Shown here: in pieces, positions 15,862 through 24,248 of the stretch
Numbering within the stretch: the first letter of the stretch is position 1
Layout: every line of letters starts with the position of its first letter
Source: Cellulomonas endophytica
GTDB taxonomy: Bacteria; Actinomycetota; Actinomycetes; Actinomycetales; Cellulomonadaceae
Length of the DNA stretch: 64,000 bases
Assembly: GCF_004123805.1 (NCBI RefSeq)
Contig: NZ_RWJX01000004.1
Location: 51,134 to 115,133, forward strand
Direction: 5' to 3'
Position numbers and translations under genes: made by a program
Notes under the pieces: model-generated
Told to the model about the DNA's origin: nothing
The model's database searches: none
The model's input: the letters and a program-made list of their open reading frames with translations, nothing else

Positions 15862-18473
15862 GCGAGCCGCGGGTGCTGCCCGTCCCGGCGCTGTCCCTCG
15901 TCGTCCTCGTCGGCACCTCCGGGTCCGGGAAGTCGACCTTCGCCGCCCGGCACTTCGGCCCCTACGAGACCCTCAGCTCCGACGCGTGCCGCGGCCTGGT
16001 GTCCAACGACCCGAACGACCAGTCCGCGACGAAGGCCGCCTTCGAGGTGCTGAACCACATCGTCGCGAAGCGCCTCGAGGCCGGCCTCCTCACCGTCGTC
16101 GACGCCACGAACGTCCAGCAGTCCGCGCGGAAGTCCCTCGTCGAGCTCGCGCGCGCCCACGACGTGCTGCCGACCGCCATCGTCCTCGACGTGCCCGAGG
16201 ACGTGGCCGTCGAGCGGAACCGCACCCGCGGCGACCGCGAGTTCGGCCCGCACGTGGTCCGGCGGCAGCGCGACATGCTGCGGCGCTCGCTGCGCGGCCT
16301 CTCCCGCGAGGGGTTCCGGAGCGTGCACGTCCTGCGGGGCGTGGACGAGATCGAGGCCGCCGTCATCGACCGCGTCCCGCTGCGCTCGGACCTGCGTGAC
16401 CAGCGCGGCCCGTTCGACGCCATCGGCGACGTGCACGGCTGCCGAGGGGAGCTCGAGGCCCTGCTGGCACGCCTCGGCTACGCGCTGGTGCGCGACGAGC
16501 AGGGGCGCCCGGTGGACGCCGTCCACCCGGAGGGGCGCCGGGCGGTCTTCCTCGGCGACCTCGTCGACCGCGGCCCGGACAGCCCGGGCGTCCTGCGGCT
16601 CGTCATGGGCATGGTCGCCGCCGGGCACGCACTGGCCGTGCCCGGCAACCACGAGAACAAGCTCGTGCGCGCGCTCGACGGCCGCGCCGTGCAGGTCTCG
16701 CACGGCTTGGCCGAGACCCTCGAGCAGCTCGGGCGTGAGCCGGAGGAGTTCCGGGCGCAGGTGCGGGAGTTCGCCGACGGCCTGGTCGCCCATCTCGTGC
16801 TCGACGAGGGGCGGCTCGTCGTCGCCCACGCGGGGCTGAAGGAGGCGTTCCACAACCGCGCCTCGGCCCGCGTGCGGTCCTTCGCGCTCTACGGCGACAC
16901 GACGGGGGAGACCGACGAGTACGGGCTTCCCGTCCGCTACCCCTGGGCGGAGGACTACCGCGGCCGGGCGATGGTGCTGTACGGCCACACGCCGACGCCG
17001 GAGCCGACCTGGGTGAACGGGACGATGTGCCTGGACACCGGCTGCGTCTTCGGCGGCCGGCTGACGGCGCTGCGCTACCCGGAGAAGGAGCTGGTGCACG
17101 TCCCGGCCGAGCAGGTCTGGTACGCGGCGGCGAAGCCGTTCCCGACCGGCGGAGCGGCGACGCCGGGCACCGGAGAGGCAGGACCGGAGGGGGCCCGGCG
17201 GGACCCCGACGTCCTGGACGTGACGGACGTGCTCGGCAAGCGGGTCGTCGAGACGGCGCTGGCCGGGCGCGTGACGGTGGCCGAGGAGAACGCCGCCGCC
17301 GCGCTGGAGGTCATGAGCCGCTTCGCCGTCGACCCCCGCTGGCTGGTCTACCTGCCGCCGACGATGAGCCCCTGCGCGACCGCACCGGAGGGCGACCTGC
17401 TGGAGCACCCGGAGCAGGCCTTCAGCGCCTACCGGGCCGACGGCGTCACCCGCGTGGTGTGCGAGGAGAAGCACATGGGCTCCCGGGCGGTGGTGCTCGT
17501 GTGCCGCGACGAGACGGCGTCCGCCGCACGCTTCGGCATGCCCGCCGGCATGACGGGCGTGGTGCACACACGCACGGGCCGGCCCTTCTTCGCCGACGCG
17601 CGCTCCGAGGCGCTCCTGGCGGGCGTGCGGGGTGCGGCCGACGCGGCCGGGCTGTGGGACCGGCTGGGCGCGGACGGCCTCCCGGCCGGCTGGCTGCTCC
17701 TCGACGCGGAGCTGCTGCCGTGGTCGGTGAAGGCCGGTGACCTGCTCCGGGACCAGTACGCGGCCGTCGGCGCCGCCGCGCGTGCCGCGCTGCCGGCCGC
17801 GGTGGAGGCCCTGGCGGCCGCGTCGGCGGCCGGGCTGCCCGTCGACGAGCTGGAGGCCCGCACCCGCTCCCGGGCCGCGAACGCCGACGCCTACACCGCC
17901 GCGTACCGGCGCTACGCCTGGGCGACGGACGGCCTGGACGGCGTGCGCCTGGCGCCCTTCCAGGTGCTCGCCGCAGGTGGCGCCACCGGCACCACGTTCG
18001 AGCGGCGGGACCACCTGTGGCACCTGGACGTGGCCGACGGTCTCGTCGCGGCCGACCCCTCCGGGCTGCTGCAGACCACCCGGCGGCTCGTCGTCGACCT
18101 GCACGACGAGGCGTCCCTCGCCGAGGGCGTCGCCTGGTGGAGGGAGCTGACCGACGGCGGCGGCGAGGGCATGGTCGTCAAACCGCTCGCGAACCTCGTC
18201 GAGGGCGCGCGGCGCTCCGTGCAGCCGGGGATCAAGGTCCGCGGGCGGGAGTACCTGCGGATCATCTACGGCCCGGACTACACGGAGCCGGCGAACCTCG
18301 AGCGGCTGCGCTCGCGGCACCTGGGGCGCAAGCGCGGCCTCGCGCTGCGCGAGTACGCGCTGGGCCTGGAGGCGCTCCACCGCTTCGCCGCGGGGGAGCC
18401 GCTGTGGCGCGTCCACGAGGCCGTCTTCGCGGTGCTGGCGCTGGAGTCGGAGCCGGTCGACCCACGGCTCTGA
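15858..18473 (+). CDS. pnkp: Pnkp, polynucleotide kinase-phosphatase-ligase of RNA repair
   Basis: 871 residues with three modules in the usual order. The 5' kinase has the P-loop GTSGSGKST (19-27). The metallophosphatase has GDVHGC (about 191), GDLVDRGPDS and GNHENK and removes 2',3'-cyclic or 3' phosphates. The C-terminal adenylyltransferase has EEKHMGSRAV with the nucleotidyl lysine K538. Length and order match bacterial Pnkp. Together with Hen1 it heals and seals RNAs cut by ribotoxins. No sign of truncation or frameshift. Confidence 0.96.
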   Translation: MSEPRVLPVPALSLVVLVGTSGSGKSTFAARHFGPYETLSSDACRGLVSNDPNDQSATKAAFEVLNHIVAKRLEAGLLTVVDATNVQQSARKSLVELARAHDVLPTAIVLDVPEDVAVERNRTRGDREFGPHVVRRQRDMLRRSLRGLSREGFRSVHVLRGVDEIEAAVIDRVPLRSDLRDQRGPFDAIGDVHGCRGELEALLARLGYALVRDEQGRPVDAVHPEGRRAVFLGDLVDRGPDSPGVLRLVMGMVAAGHALAVPGNHENKLVRALDGRAVQVSHGLAETLEQLGREPEEFRAQVREFADGLVAHLVLDEGRLVVAHAGLKEAFHNRASARVRSFALYGDTTGETDEYGLPVRYPWAEDYRGRAMVLYGHTPTPEPTWVNGTMCLDTGCVFGGRLTALRYPEKELVHVPAEQVWYAAAKPFPTGGAATPGTGEAGPEGARRDPDVLDVTDVLGKRVVETALAGRVTVAEENAAAALEVMSRFAVDPRWLVYLPPTMSPCATAPEGDLLEHPEQAFSAYRADGVTRVVCEEKHMGSRAVVLVCRDETASAARFGMPAGMTGVVHTRTGRPFFADARSEALLAGVRGAADAAGLWDRLGADGLPAGWLLLDAELLPWSVKAGDLLRDQYAAVGAAARAALPAAVEALAAASAAGLPVDELEARTRSRAANADAYTAAYRRYAWATDGLDGVRLAPFQVLAAGGATGTTFERRDHLWHLDVADGLVAADPSGLLQTTRRLVVDLHDEASLAEGVAWWRELTDGGGEGMVVKPLANLVEGARRSVQPGIKVRGREYLRIIYGPDYTEPANLERLRSRHLGRKRGLALREYALGLEALHRFAAGEPLWRVHEAVFAVLALESEPVDPRL

Positions 18474-18570
18474 CGCGGCAGGGTGAACCTGCGCAATCAC
18501 CGTGACAGCGCCGTCGCACGGACCGCAGGATCCCGGGCATGACGCACCAGAACCAGGCCGGGAGCCGGTC

Positions 18571-19383
18571 ATGACCGCCCTCGACGAGAGGGCGCCCGTC
18601 GACGTCGGCGACCGCGAGGTCGCGCTGGCGAACGAGATCCTGCGGACGGTCTGCGGCTCGGGCGTGCACGGCATGGCCATCGCCGGGCACGACGACCACG
18701 ACGAGATGGGCGTGTACGTCGAGACCCGCGAGCAGGTCGTGGGCCTCGCGCCGAGCAGCCACCACTACGTCTCGCGCACGCAGCCCGAGGGCGTGCGGTC
18801 CGGCCCCGGCGACACCGACCTGACGGTCTACGCGCTGCGCAAGTACATGCGCCTGGCGGTCGCGGGGAACCCGACGGTCCTCACGGTGCTGTTCGCCCCG
18901 GCCGGGTCCGTGCTCGTCGAGACGCCCCTGGGGACGGAGCTGCGCGAGCTGGCGCCGGTGATCCTCTCCCTGGAGGCGGGGCGGCGGTTCCTCGGGTACC
19001 TCGTCGGGCAGCGCGAGCGCCTGCTCGGCGGCGGCCAGCGGTCCCGGGTGCCGAACCGCCCCGAGCTCGTCGCGGCGCACGGCTACGACACGAAGTACGC
19101 CAGCCACGCGCTGCGGCTGGGGTACCAGGGGCTGGAGGTCGTGACGGAGGGCCGGCTCACGCTGCCCGTCGACGGGCCCGCGCTCGCGGCCTGCATGGAG
19201 GTCAAGCGCGGTGAGGTCGGGTTCGACGAGGCGCTGCGGCGCGTCGACGAGGTGCGCGACCGGCTCGACGAGGCGATCCGGTCCGGCCGCTCGCCGCTGC
19301 GCGAGCGTCCGGACCGGGAGCGCATCGACGCCTGGCTCGTCGGCGCGCACGAGCGGCACTGGGCGGCGGCCGCGGCCCGATAG
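18571..19383 (+). CDS. rlaP: RlaP-type nucleotidyltransferase of the RNA-repair locus
   Basis: 270 residues. Belongs by pattern to the DNA-polymerase-beta-like RlaP family found beside RNA-repair genes. The active-site segment is SGSGVHGMAIAGHDDHDEMGVYV (residues about 30-52), with the glycine-serine loop and paired aspartates. A conserved later motif is AAHGYDTKYASHALRLGYQGLEV. The exact reaction is not established for the family. Ninety-seven bases separate it from pnkp; GGGAG lies nine bases before the ATG. It is the last gene of the operon, closed by two hairpins. Confidence 0.88.
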   Translation: MTALDERAPVDVGDREVALANEILRTVCGSGVHGMAIAGHDDHDEMGVYVETREQVVGLAPSSHHYVSRTQPEGVRSGPGDTDLTVYALRKYMRLAVAGNPTVLTVLFAPAGSVLVETPLGTELRELAPVILSLEAGRRFLGYLVGQRERLLGGGQRSRVPNRPELVAAHGYDTKYASHALRLGYQGLEVVTEGRLTLPVDGPALAACMEVKRGEVGFDEALRRVDEVRDRLDEAIRSGRSPLRERPDRERIDAWLVGAHERHWAAAAAR

Positions 19384-19443
19384 GCGGCGTCCGGAGCCGC
19401 CGTCGCCCCTCGAGCGCCCGGGTGCGCGACGGCACCCGGGCGC
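19383..19443 (+). terminator. Tandem hairpins ending the RNA-repair operon
   Basis: First hairpin GGCGGC/GCCGCC (19383-19388, 19396-19401) starts at the last base of the rlaP stop. The second is a perfect 12-bp stem, GCGCCCGGGTGC (19414-19425) with GCACCCGGGCGC (19432-19443), around a six-base loop. Confidence 0.7.
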
Positions 19444-19699
19444 CCGCGAGCCCTCGTCGCCGGCCCGGAGACGCTCGCACTGGTGGCGTTCGCGGCCAGG
19501 TGGACGGCGCCGCCGCCCGGCTGGCCGTTCGTCGCGGCGGTCGAGGGCTCGGCGGGAGCGGCGCGGGTGCGGACGCGCGGGTGAACCGTCCGGCCGGTGG
19601 TCACGGGGGCGTGCCGGTCGCCGATGGGCGACGGTGCCGGGCCGGCGCGAGCGGCCCGCCGGTCCCTCCGGCCCGCCCGGTCCCGACGAGAGGTCCACG
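19444..19699. other. Spacer without a recognisable gene
   Basis: With the hairpins before it, this is a gene-free stretch of 316 bases. One plus-strand frame (about 19453-19583, ending TGA) shows GC-rich third positions and a protein-like composition but has no good start codon, so it may be a decayed coding remnant. GAGAGG at 19688-19693 is the ribosome site of the next gene. Confidence 0.4.
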
Positions 19700-20341
19700 A
19701 TGCAGATCGATGCCGCCGGCGTGCGTGCCGTCCGGTTCCACGCCACGAAGTTCCGCGAGGGGTACGACCAGGACGAGGTCGACGACTTCCTCGACCTCGT
19801 GGTCGCGGCGCTCGAGGCGGCCGACGCCGGCGAGGTCCCAGGCCTGACGGCGGACGACGTGCTCAACCACATGTTCCAGGCCACGAAGTTCCGCGAGGGG
19901 TACGACCAGGACGAGGTCGACGACTTCCTCGACCGCGTCGTCCTGGCACTGCGGGTGCACGAGGCCGAGCGTGCCGAGGGCACGCCCTCGTCCGCCGACG
20001 AGGGGAGCGAGGCCGAGGCGCTCGACGAGGTGGACGGGCTCGACGCGGTCGACGGCGACGACGAGGCCGCCTCCGCGCCCCTGGACGCCGCCGCCGTGCG
20101 TGCCGCGCTGGGGGATCTCCGGCCGCGCCGGCTCCGGCCGGGCTACGACCCGGCGGAGGTGACGGAGCTCCTGCAGTCCGCCGCGCACGCGCTGGACCTC
20201 CACGCCCGGGGCCTGCGCGCCGTGCCCGGCGCCGACGCGGTGGCGCGCACGCGGCTGACGCCGACGTGGTGGGCGCCCGGCGTCGACCGCGGCGCGGTCG
20301 ACGCGCTCGTCGACGACGTCGTGGTCGCGCTGCGCTCCTGA
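19700..20341 (+). CDS. DivIVA-domain repeat protein
   Basis: 213 residues built from DivIVA-like motifs. The first two are nearly identical (ATKFREGYDQDEVDDFLD at about 16-33 and 62-79); a degenerate third reads RRLRPGYDPAEVTELL, and a fourth is more diverged (TRLTPTWWAPGVDRGAVDAL). An acidic linker separates copies 2 and 3. DivIVA/Wag31 proteins mark curved membrane at poles and septa, but the long coiled coil of true DivIVA is missing, so this small paralogue is more likely an accessory binder. The first two motifs are copied exactly at DNA level over 55 bases. Confidence 0.8.
   Translation: MQIDAAGVRAVRFHATKFREGYDQDEVDDFLDLVVAALEAADAGEVPGLTADDVLNHMFQATKFREGYDQDEVDDFLDRVVLALRVHEAERAEGTPSSADEGSEAEALDEVDGLDAVDGDDEAASAPLDAAAVRAALGDLRPRRLRPGYDPAEVTELLQSAAHALDLHARGLRAVPGADAVARTRLTPTWWAPGVDRGAVDALVDDVVVALRS
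19742..19796 (+). repeat. Exact 55-bp duplication, copy 1
   Basis: Identical base for base to 19880-19934, including third codon positions; with flanking GTTCCA(C/G) the match is 61 of 62. It encodes the first DivIVA motif. Confidence 0.9.
19880..19934 (+). repeat. Exact 55-bp duplication, copy 2
   Basis: Second copy, 138 bases downstream of the first and in the same reading frame. Confidence 0.9.
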
Positions 20342-20393
20342 GCCGGGTGCGGGCTCGCGGCGCACCTCCGCCGGGCGGCGTCGGGTCCCTGGC

Positions 20394-20399
20394 TAGGGT
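20394..20399 (+). promoter_or_regulatory. -10 element, probable leaderless transcript (P-loop kinase)
   Basis: TAGGGT seven bases before the GTG at 20407. It decides between this GTG and the in-frame GTG at 20398, which would lie inside the hexamer. Confidence 0.5.
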
Positions 20400-20406
20400 G
20401 ACGCCC

Positions 20407-20961
20407 GTGGAGCAGCCCCTCGTCGTGGTCCTCACGGGTGCCCCGGCGTCCGGCAAGTCCGTCACCGGTGCCGCGTACGCGCGGCTGACCGGCGCCGCGC
20501 TGCTCGACCAGGACACGTTGACGAACCCGCTGGTCGACGTCGTGGCCGGGCTGCTCGACGTGCACGACTACGCCGACCCGCGCCTGGCCGCCGCCACCCG
20601 CGACGCCCGGTACGAGTGCCTGCTGCGCGTCGCGGAGGACTGCCTCCGCGTCGGCGTCCCCGTGGTGCTCGTCGCGCCCTTCACCACCGAGCGGCGGGAC
20701 GCGGCGGCCTGGGGGCGGCTCGCGGCGCGCATGGCCGCGGCCGGGGGTCGCGCCCGGCTCGCCTGGCTGCGGGTCGCCCCCGACGAGCTCGAGCGCCGCC
20801 TCGTCGGGCGCGGGGCCGCCCGGGACGCCGCCAAGCTGGCGGACGTCCGCGCCTGGGTCGCCGGCCTCGACCTCGCCGCACCGGCGGTCCCGTTCGTCGA
20901 GGTGGACGCCGCGGCCGAGCCCGCCGAGCAGGCCGACGCGCTGCGCGCCGCCCTCGCCTGA
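20407..20961 (+). CDS. Small P-loop kinase-like ATPase
   Basis: 184 residues. P-loop GAPASGKS lies near residue 11, followed by ALLDQDTLTNPLVDVV, a D-rich segment after the P-loop as in zeta-toxin and shikimate-kinase-like enzymes. A lid-like basic region follows (ELERRLVGRGAARDAAK). It probably phosphorylates a small molecule; the substrate is unknown. No neighbour shares its strand closely enough to define a pathway. Confidence 0.7.
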   Translation: MEQPLVVVLTGAPASGKSVTGAAYARLTGAALLDQDTLTNPLVDVVAGLLDVHDYADPRLAAATRDARYECLLRVAEDCLRVGVPVVLVAPFTTERRDAAAWGRLAARMAAAGGRARLAWLRVAPDELERRLVGRGAARDAAKLADVRAWVAGLDLAAPAVPFVEVDAAAEPAEQADALRAALA

Positions 20962-21060
20962 CCCGTCCCTGCCAGGGCCCGGGACGCCCCTCCCGCCGCA
21001 CGGACCGACCGCGGGAAGGACCTGTTCCGCACGCCGTCGCAACTCGGTCCGGAATGGGCG

Positions 21061-21090
21061 TTGACAACGGTGTCATCGGTCGCGCATAGT
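21061..21090 (+). promoter_or_regulatory. Promoter of the lacI-ABC operon
   Basis: -35 TTGACA (21061-21066), 18-base spacer, -10 CATAGT (21085-21090). The operator below covers the -35 box. Confidence 0.75.
21062..21075. promoter_or_regulatory. LacI-type operator A
   Basis: TGACAACGGTGTCA, inverted repeat TGACA-N4-TGTCA. It differs by one base from the operator at 29839-29852 and has the same placement on the -35 box. A partial second site, TGACATCGATGACA (21106-21119, direct half-sites), follows. Confidence 0.75.
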
Positions 21091-21135
21091 CGTGCCGTTC
21101 GACGATGACATCGATGACACGAGGAGGTGTCGAGG

Positions 21136-21231
21136 ATGACCGCCAGCCCTTCCCAGGACCGGCCGCAGGTGACCACGTCCGGCTCGCCGCCCCTCGTCGC
21201 CGCGTCCGGGCGGTGGTCCGCATGTCGCTGA
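21136..21231 (+). CDS. 31-codon leader ORF before lacI
   Basis: The ATG has the best ribosome site of the region (GAGGAGG at 21121-21127). The peptide (MTASPSQDRPQ...WSACR) matches nothing known. It ends at TGA 21229-21231, after the LacI start codon at 21222, so the reading frames overlap by 10 bases. The lacI start has a poor ribosome site of its own, so coupling is likely. Alternatively lacI starts at 21105 in its own frame. Confidence 0.4.
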   Translation: MTASPSQDRPQVTTSGSPPLVAASGRWSACR

Positions 21232-22235
21232 CCGGCAACGGGCCCACGCTGCGTGACGTCGCCGTCATGGCGGCGGTCAGCATCAAGACCGCCTCGCGCG
21301 TCCTCAACGACGACCCCGCCGTCGCCGCCCCCACCCGGGCCGCGGTCATGGAGGCGATGCGGGCCCTCGACTACCAGCCCGACCCGGCCGCGCGCTCGCT
21401 GCGGGCCGGCAAGGACCGCCTCGTCGGCGTGGTCATCGACAGCATCGGCGACGTCTTCTTCGCCCAGCTCGTGGCGCAGATCGAGGCGACCCTCGACACG
21501 GCGGGCTACCGGGTGCTCGTCGCCTCGAGCAACCGCGACCCGGTGCGCGAGCGCGACCTCGTGCAGAGCTTCGTCTCGCGGCGCTGCGCGGGCGTCATCG
21601 TGGCGCCGAACGGCCCGGACACCCTGGCGGACCTGCGGATGCGGGACGTCCCCGTGGTCTTCGTCGACCGCGCCGGGACGCTGGCCGGGTCGCAGTCGGT
21701 CGTGTCCGACGACGTGGGCTTCGGCCGCACGGCCACCTCGCACCTCATCGCCCACGGCCACACCCGCATCGCGCTGCTGAGCGACACCCCGGTCATCGAC
21801 ACCACCCGCCAGCGCCACGAGGGCTTCCGGGCCGCGATGGCCGAGGCCGGGCTGCCGGTCGACGAGCGGCTCGTGCGCACGGACTGCCCCGGGCCCGCCG
21901 AGGTCATGCGCGTCGTGCCGGCCCTGCTCGGGATGGACGAGCCGCCCACGGCGCTCATCTCGACCAACACCCGTCTCTCCCTCGGTGTCGTCCCCGCGCT
22001 GCACCAGCGCGGCCGCACCGACGTCGCGCTGGTCGCCATCGGCGACTTCGCGATGGCGGAGAGCCGCTCGCCCGCCGTGACGGTGATCGACCACTCGCCG
22101 GAACGGGTGGGCGACGCGGCCGCGGCCGCGATGCTCGCCCGGCTGGCCCCCCCCGGGGACCAGCCGTCGCAGGACCCCACCGTGATCGTCCCGGCGCGGC
22201 TCATCGCCCGGGGCTCGGGGGAGCTCCTGCCCTAG
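21222..22235 (+). CDS. LacI-family regulator of the polyol/sugar operon
   Basis: 337 residues. The N-terminal helix-turn-helix and hinge read TLRDVAVMAAVSIKTASRVLNDDP, followed by the periplasmic-binding-like effector domain (VGVVIDSIGDVFFAQLV...). The serine-isoleucine-lysine-threonine in the recognition helix differs from the more usual VSxxTVSRVLN. First gene of an operon with an ABC importer and preceded by operator A, so it is probably autoregulated. A second LacI protein (28933-27950) has a similar recognition helix (VSGKTVSRVHTG), so either could bind the shared operators. Confidence 0.92.
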   Translation: MSLTGNGPTLRDVAVMAAVSIKTASRVLNDDPAVAAPTRAAVMEAMRALDYQPDPAARSLRAGKDRLVGVVIDSIGDVFFAQLVAQIEATLDTAGYRVLVASSNRDPVRERDLVQSFVSRRCAGVIVAPNGPDTLADLRMRDVPVVFVDRAGTLAGSQSVVSDDVGFGRTATSHLIAHGHTRIALLSDTPVIDTTRQRHEGFRAAMAEAGLPVDERLVRTDCPGPAEVMRVVPALLGMDEPPTALISTNTRLSLGVVPALHQRGRTDVALVAIGDFAMAESRSPAVTVIDHSPERVGDAAAAAMLARLAPPGDQPSQDPTVIVPARLIARGSGELLP

Positions 22236-22297
22236 CCGCACACCGGCAGCCGTCCCCGGTTGCAGGGCTCGACGAAGAGACCGACACAGGAGGAAGC

Positions 22298-22375
22298 ATG
22301 GCCACCGCAACGACGGGGTGCCGGCAGGCGCTGCGCGCACCGGGGCCCGTGGCCCGGGTCGAGGTGCTCGCATGA
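22298..22375 (+). CDS. 25-codon leader ORF before the ABC ATPase gene
   Basis: The ATG follows a strong AGGAGGA. The peptide (MATATTGCRQALRAPG...) resembles nothing known. Its TGA (22373-22375) overlaps the ATPase ATG (22372) as ATGA; the ATPase start lacks a good ribosome site of its own. A role in coupling is more likely than a peptide function. Confidence 0.45.
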   Translation: MATATTGCRQALRAPGPVARVEVLA

Positions 22376-23139
22376 GCGCCGAGTTCGTCTACGAGGCCCG
22401 GGGCGTCGACCGCAGCTACGGCAGCGTGCGCGCCCTCGAGGGCGCGAACTTCGACGTCCGTCCCGGCGAGGTCGCCGCGCTCATCGGCGACAACGGCGCC
22501 GGCAAGTCCACGATGGTCCGCATCCTGTCGGGGGCGGAGCAGCCCGACGGCGGCCAGCTCGTCTTCGAGGGCGAGCCGATCACCCTGACGAACCCCACCG
22601 AGGCCCGCCACCGCGGCGTGGAGACGGTGTTCCAGGACCTGGCCCTCGCCAACCACCTCGACCCGATCCAGAACATGTACCTCGGCCGCGAGATCATGAA
22701 GCCCGGCCTGCTCGGCCGCCTCGGCTTCATGGAGCGCTCGCTCATGCGGGCCGCCGGCAAGCGGGCGTTCGACGACCTGGGCGCCACGGTGCGCAACTAC
22801 AACGGGCCGGTCGGCGGCATGTCCGGCGGCCAGCGCCAGGCCATCGCGGTGGCCCGCGCCGCCGCGTGGGCGCAGAAGGTGATCTTCCTCGACGAGCCGA
22901 CCGCCGCCCTGGGCGTCGTCCAGACGAAGGGCGTGCTCGACCTCGTCAAGCGCATCCGCGACAAGGGTGTCGGCGTCGTCCTCATCAGCCACTCCATGCC
23001 GCACGTCCTCGAGGTGGCCGACCGGGTGCACGTCATGCGCCAGGGCCGCCGCGTCGCGGTGGTGGACGCCAAGCAGAGCAGCGTCGAGGAGCTCGTCGGT
23101 GCGATGACCGGCGCGCTGGACGGGAAGGAGGCGGCATGA
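22372..23139 (+). CDS. Sugar ABC transporter ATP-binding protein (FrcA-like, single domain)
   Basis: 255 residues; powers a ribose/fructose-type (CUT2) importer. Walker A GDNGAGKST (about 38-46), signature MSGGQRQAIAVARA, Walker B VIFLDEPTAALGVVQT and the histidine in LISHSMPHV are present. Unlike RbsA it has one ATPase domain, as in FrcA. The internal ATG was preferred to an earlier in-frame codon at 22318 because it overlaps the leader ORF stop. The stop overlaps the permease start (ATGA). Confidence 0.93.
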   Translation: MSAEFVYEARGVDRSYGSVRALEGANFDVRPGEVAALIGDNGAGKSTMVRILSGAEQPDGGQLVFEGEPITLTNPTEARHRGVETVFQDLALANHLDPIQNMYLGREIMKPGLLGRLGFMERSLMRAAGKRAFDDLGATVRNYNGPVGGMSGGQRQAIAVARAAAWAQKVIFLDEPTAALGVVQTKGVLDLVKRIRDKGVGVVLISHSMPHVLEVADRVHVMRQGRRVAVVDAKQSSVEELVGAMTGALDGKEAA

Positions 23140-24248
23140 GCGTCCAGACACCCCCCATGGAGACGCCGGCACCGGAGCAGAAGGTGCCCGTCAGCGAGGC
23201 GCCGGCGCGTCCCGGCCTCGGCGAGCGCCTGCGCGCCGGCGTCCGCGCCCAGGCGCTGCAGATCGTGCTCGTGTGGCTGGCGATCGTCGTCGTCTTCAGC
23301 GCCCTGGCCCCCGGCTCGTTCTTCGACCCGGTGAACTTCCGGAACATCGCCATCAGCGTCTCGATCCTCGCGGTGCTGGGCGTGGGCACCACGTTCATCA
23401 TCGTCACCGGCGGCATCGACCTGTCGATGGGCTCGGTCCTCGTCTTCTCCGGCGTCGTGTCCTCCATGGTGATGGAGCGCGTCGGGGGCGGGCAGGGCTG
23501 GCTCTCCGCGGTGGTCGGGATCGTCGTCGCGCTGGCCGCCGGCACCGCCTGGGGGCTGCTCAACGGGTTCCTCGTCGCGAAGGCGAAGGTCCCCGCCATG
23601 ATCGTCACGCTGGGCACCTTCGGCGCGGCCCTCGGCCTCGCCCAGGTGCTCACCGGCGGCATCGACCGCCGCATCGTCCCCGACGTGCTCGTGAACTCCG
23701 TCGGCTTCGGCAGCGTGCTCGGCGTGCCGCTCCTCGTCGTGGTCGCGGCGGTCGTCGTGATCATCGGCATCGTCCTGCTCAACCGCACGCGGTTCGGCAT
23801 GCACACGAGCGCCGTCGGCTCCAACGCGGAGGCCTGCCGCCGCGTCGGCATCGACGTGGACGGCCAGATCATCAAGGTCTACGCCCTCGCCGGCCTCCTC
23901 GCGGGCCTGGCCGGGATCCTCAACCTCACGTTCTTCCGCTCGACGACCATCGGCGGCAACAGCCTCACGAACCTCGACGTCATCGCCGGTGTCGTCATCG
24001 GCGGCACCAGCCTCTTCGGCGGCATCGGGACCGTGTTCGGCACGGTCATCGGCCTCCTCATCCCGGCCACCCTGCGCAACGGCTTCGTCATCCTCGGCGT
24101 CGAGCCGTACTGGCAGCAGGTCGTCGTGGGTGCCTTCCTCGTCTCCGCCGTGTACGCGGACCAGATCCGTCGTTCCGCCGCGACCCGCGGCGGGCGTCGG
24201 CCGGAGCTGCTCGCCCGCCTGTTCCGCCACTCCCGAAAGGACTCATAG
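23136..24248 (+). CDS. Sugar ABC transporter permease (FrcC/RbsC-like)
   Basis: 370 residues, eight to ten hydrophobic segments after a 40-residue cytoplasmic start. The CUT2 signatures TGGIDLSMGSV and YALAGLLAGLAGILN are clear, as is the DVIAGVVIGGTSLFGG loop. It probably works as a homodimer with two copies of the ATPase. Confidence 0.94.
   Translation: MSVQTPPMETPAPEQKVPVSEAPARPGLGERLRAGVRAQALQIVLVWLAIVVVFSALAPGSFFDPVNFRNIAISVSILAVLGVGTTFIIVTGGIDLSMGSVLVFSGVVSSMVMERVGGGQGWLSAVVGIVVALAAGTAWGLLNGFLVAKAKVPAMIVTLGTFGAALGLAQVLTGGIDRRIVPDVLVNSVGFGSVLGVPLLVVVAAVVVIIGIVLLNRTRFGMHTSAVGSNAEACRRVGIDVDGQIIKVYALAGLLAGLAGILNLTFFRSTTIGGNSLTNLDVIAGVVIGGTSLFGGIGTVFGTVIGLLIPATLRNGFVILGVEPYWQQVVVGAFLVSAVYADQIRRSAATRGGRRPELLARLFRHSRKDS

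Noticed and set aside
18474..18570. Small hairpin GCAGG/CCTGC (about 18479-18493) between pnkp and rlaP as a terminator
   Set aside because: Only five pairs and no T-run; rlaP most likely belongs to the same operon.
19453..19583. Possible gene in the spacer after the RNA-repair operon
   Set aside because: Third positions are GC-rich, but there is no start codon with a ribosome site or -10 box and no similarity to a known family.
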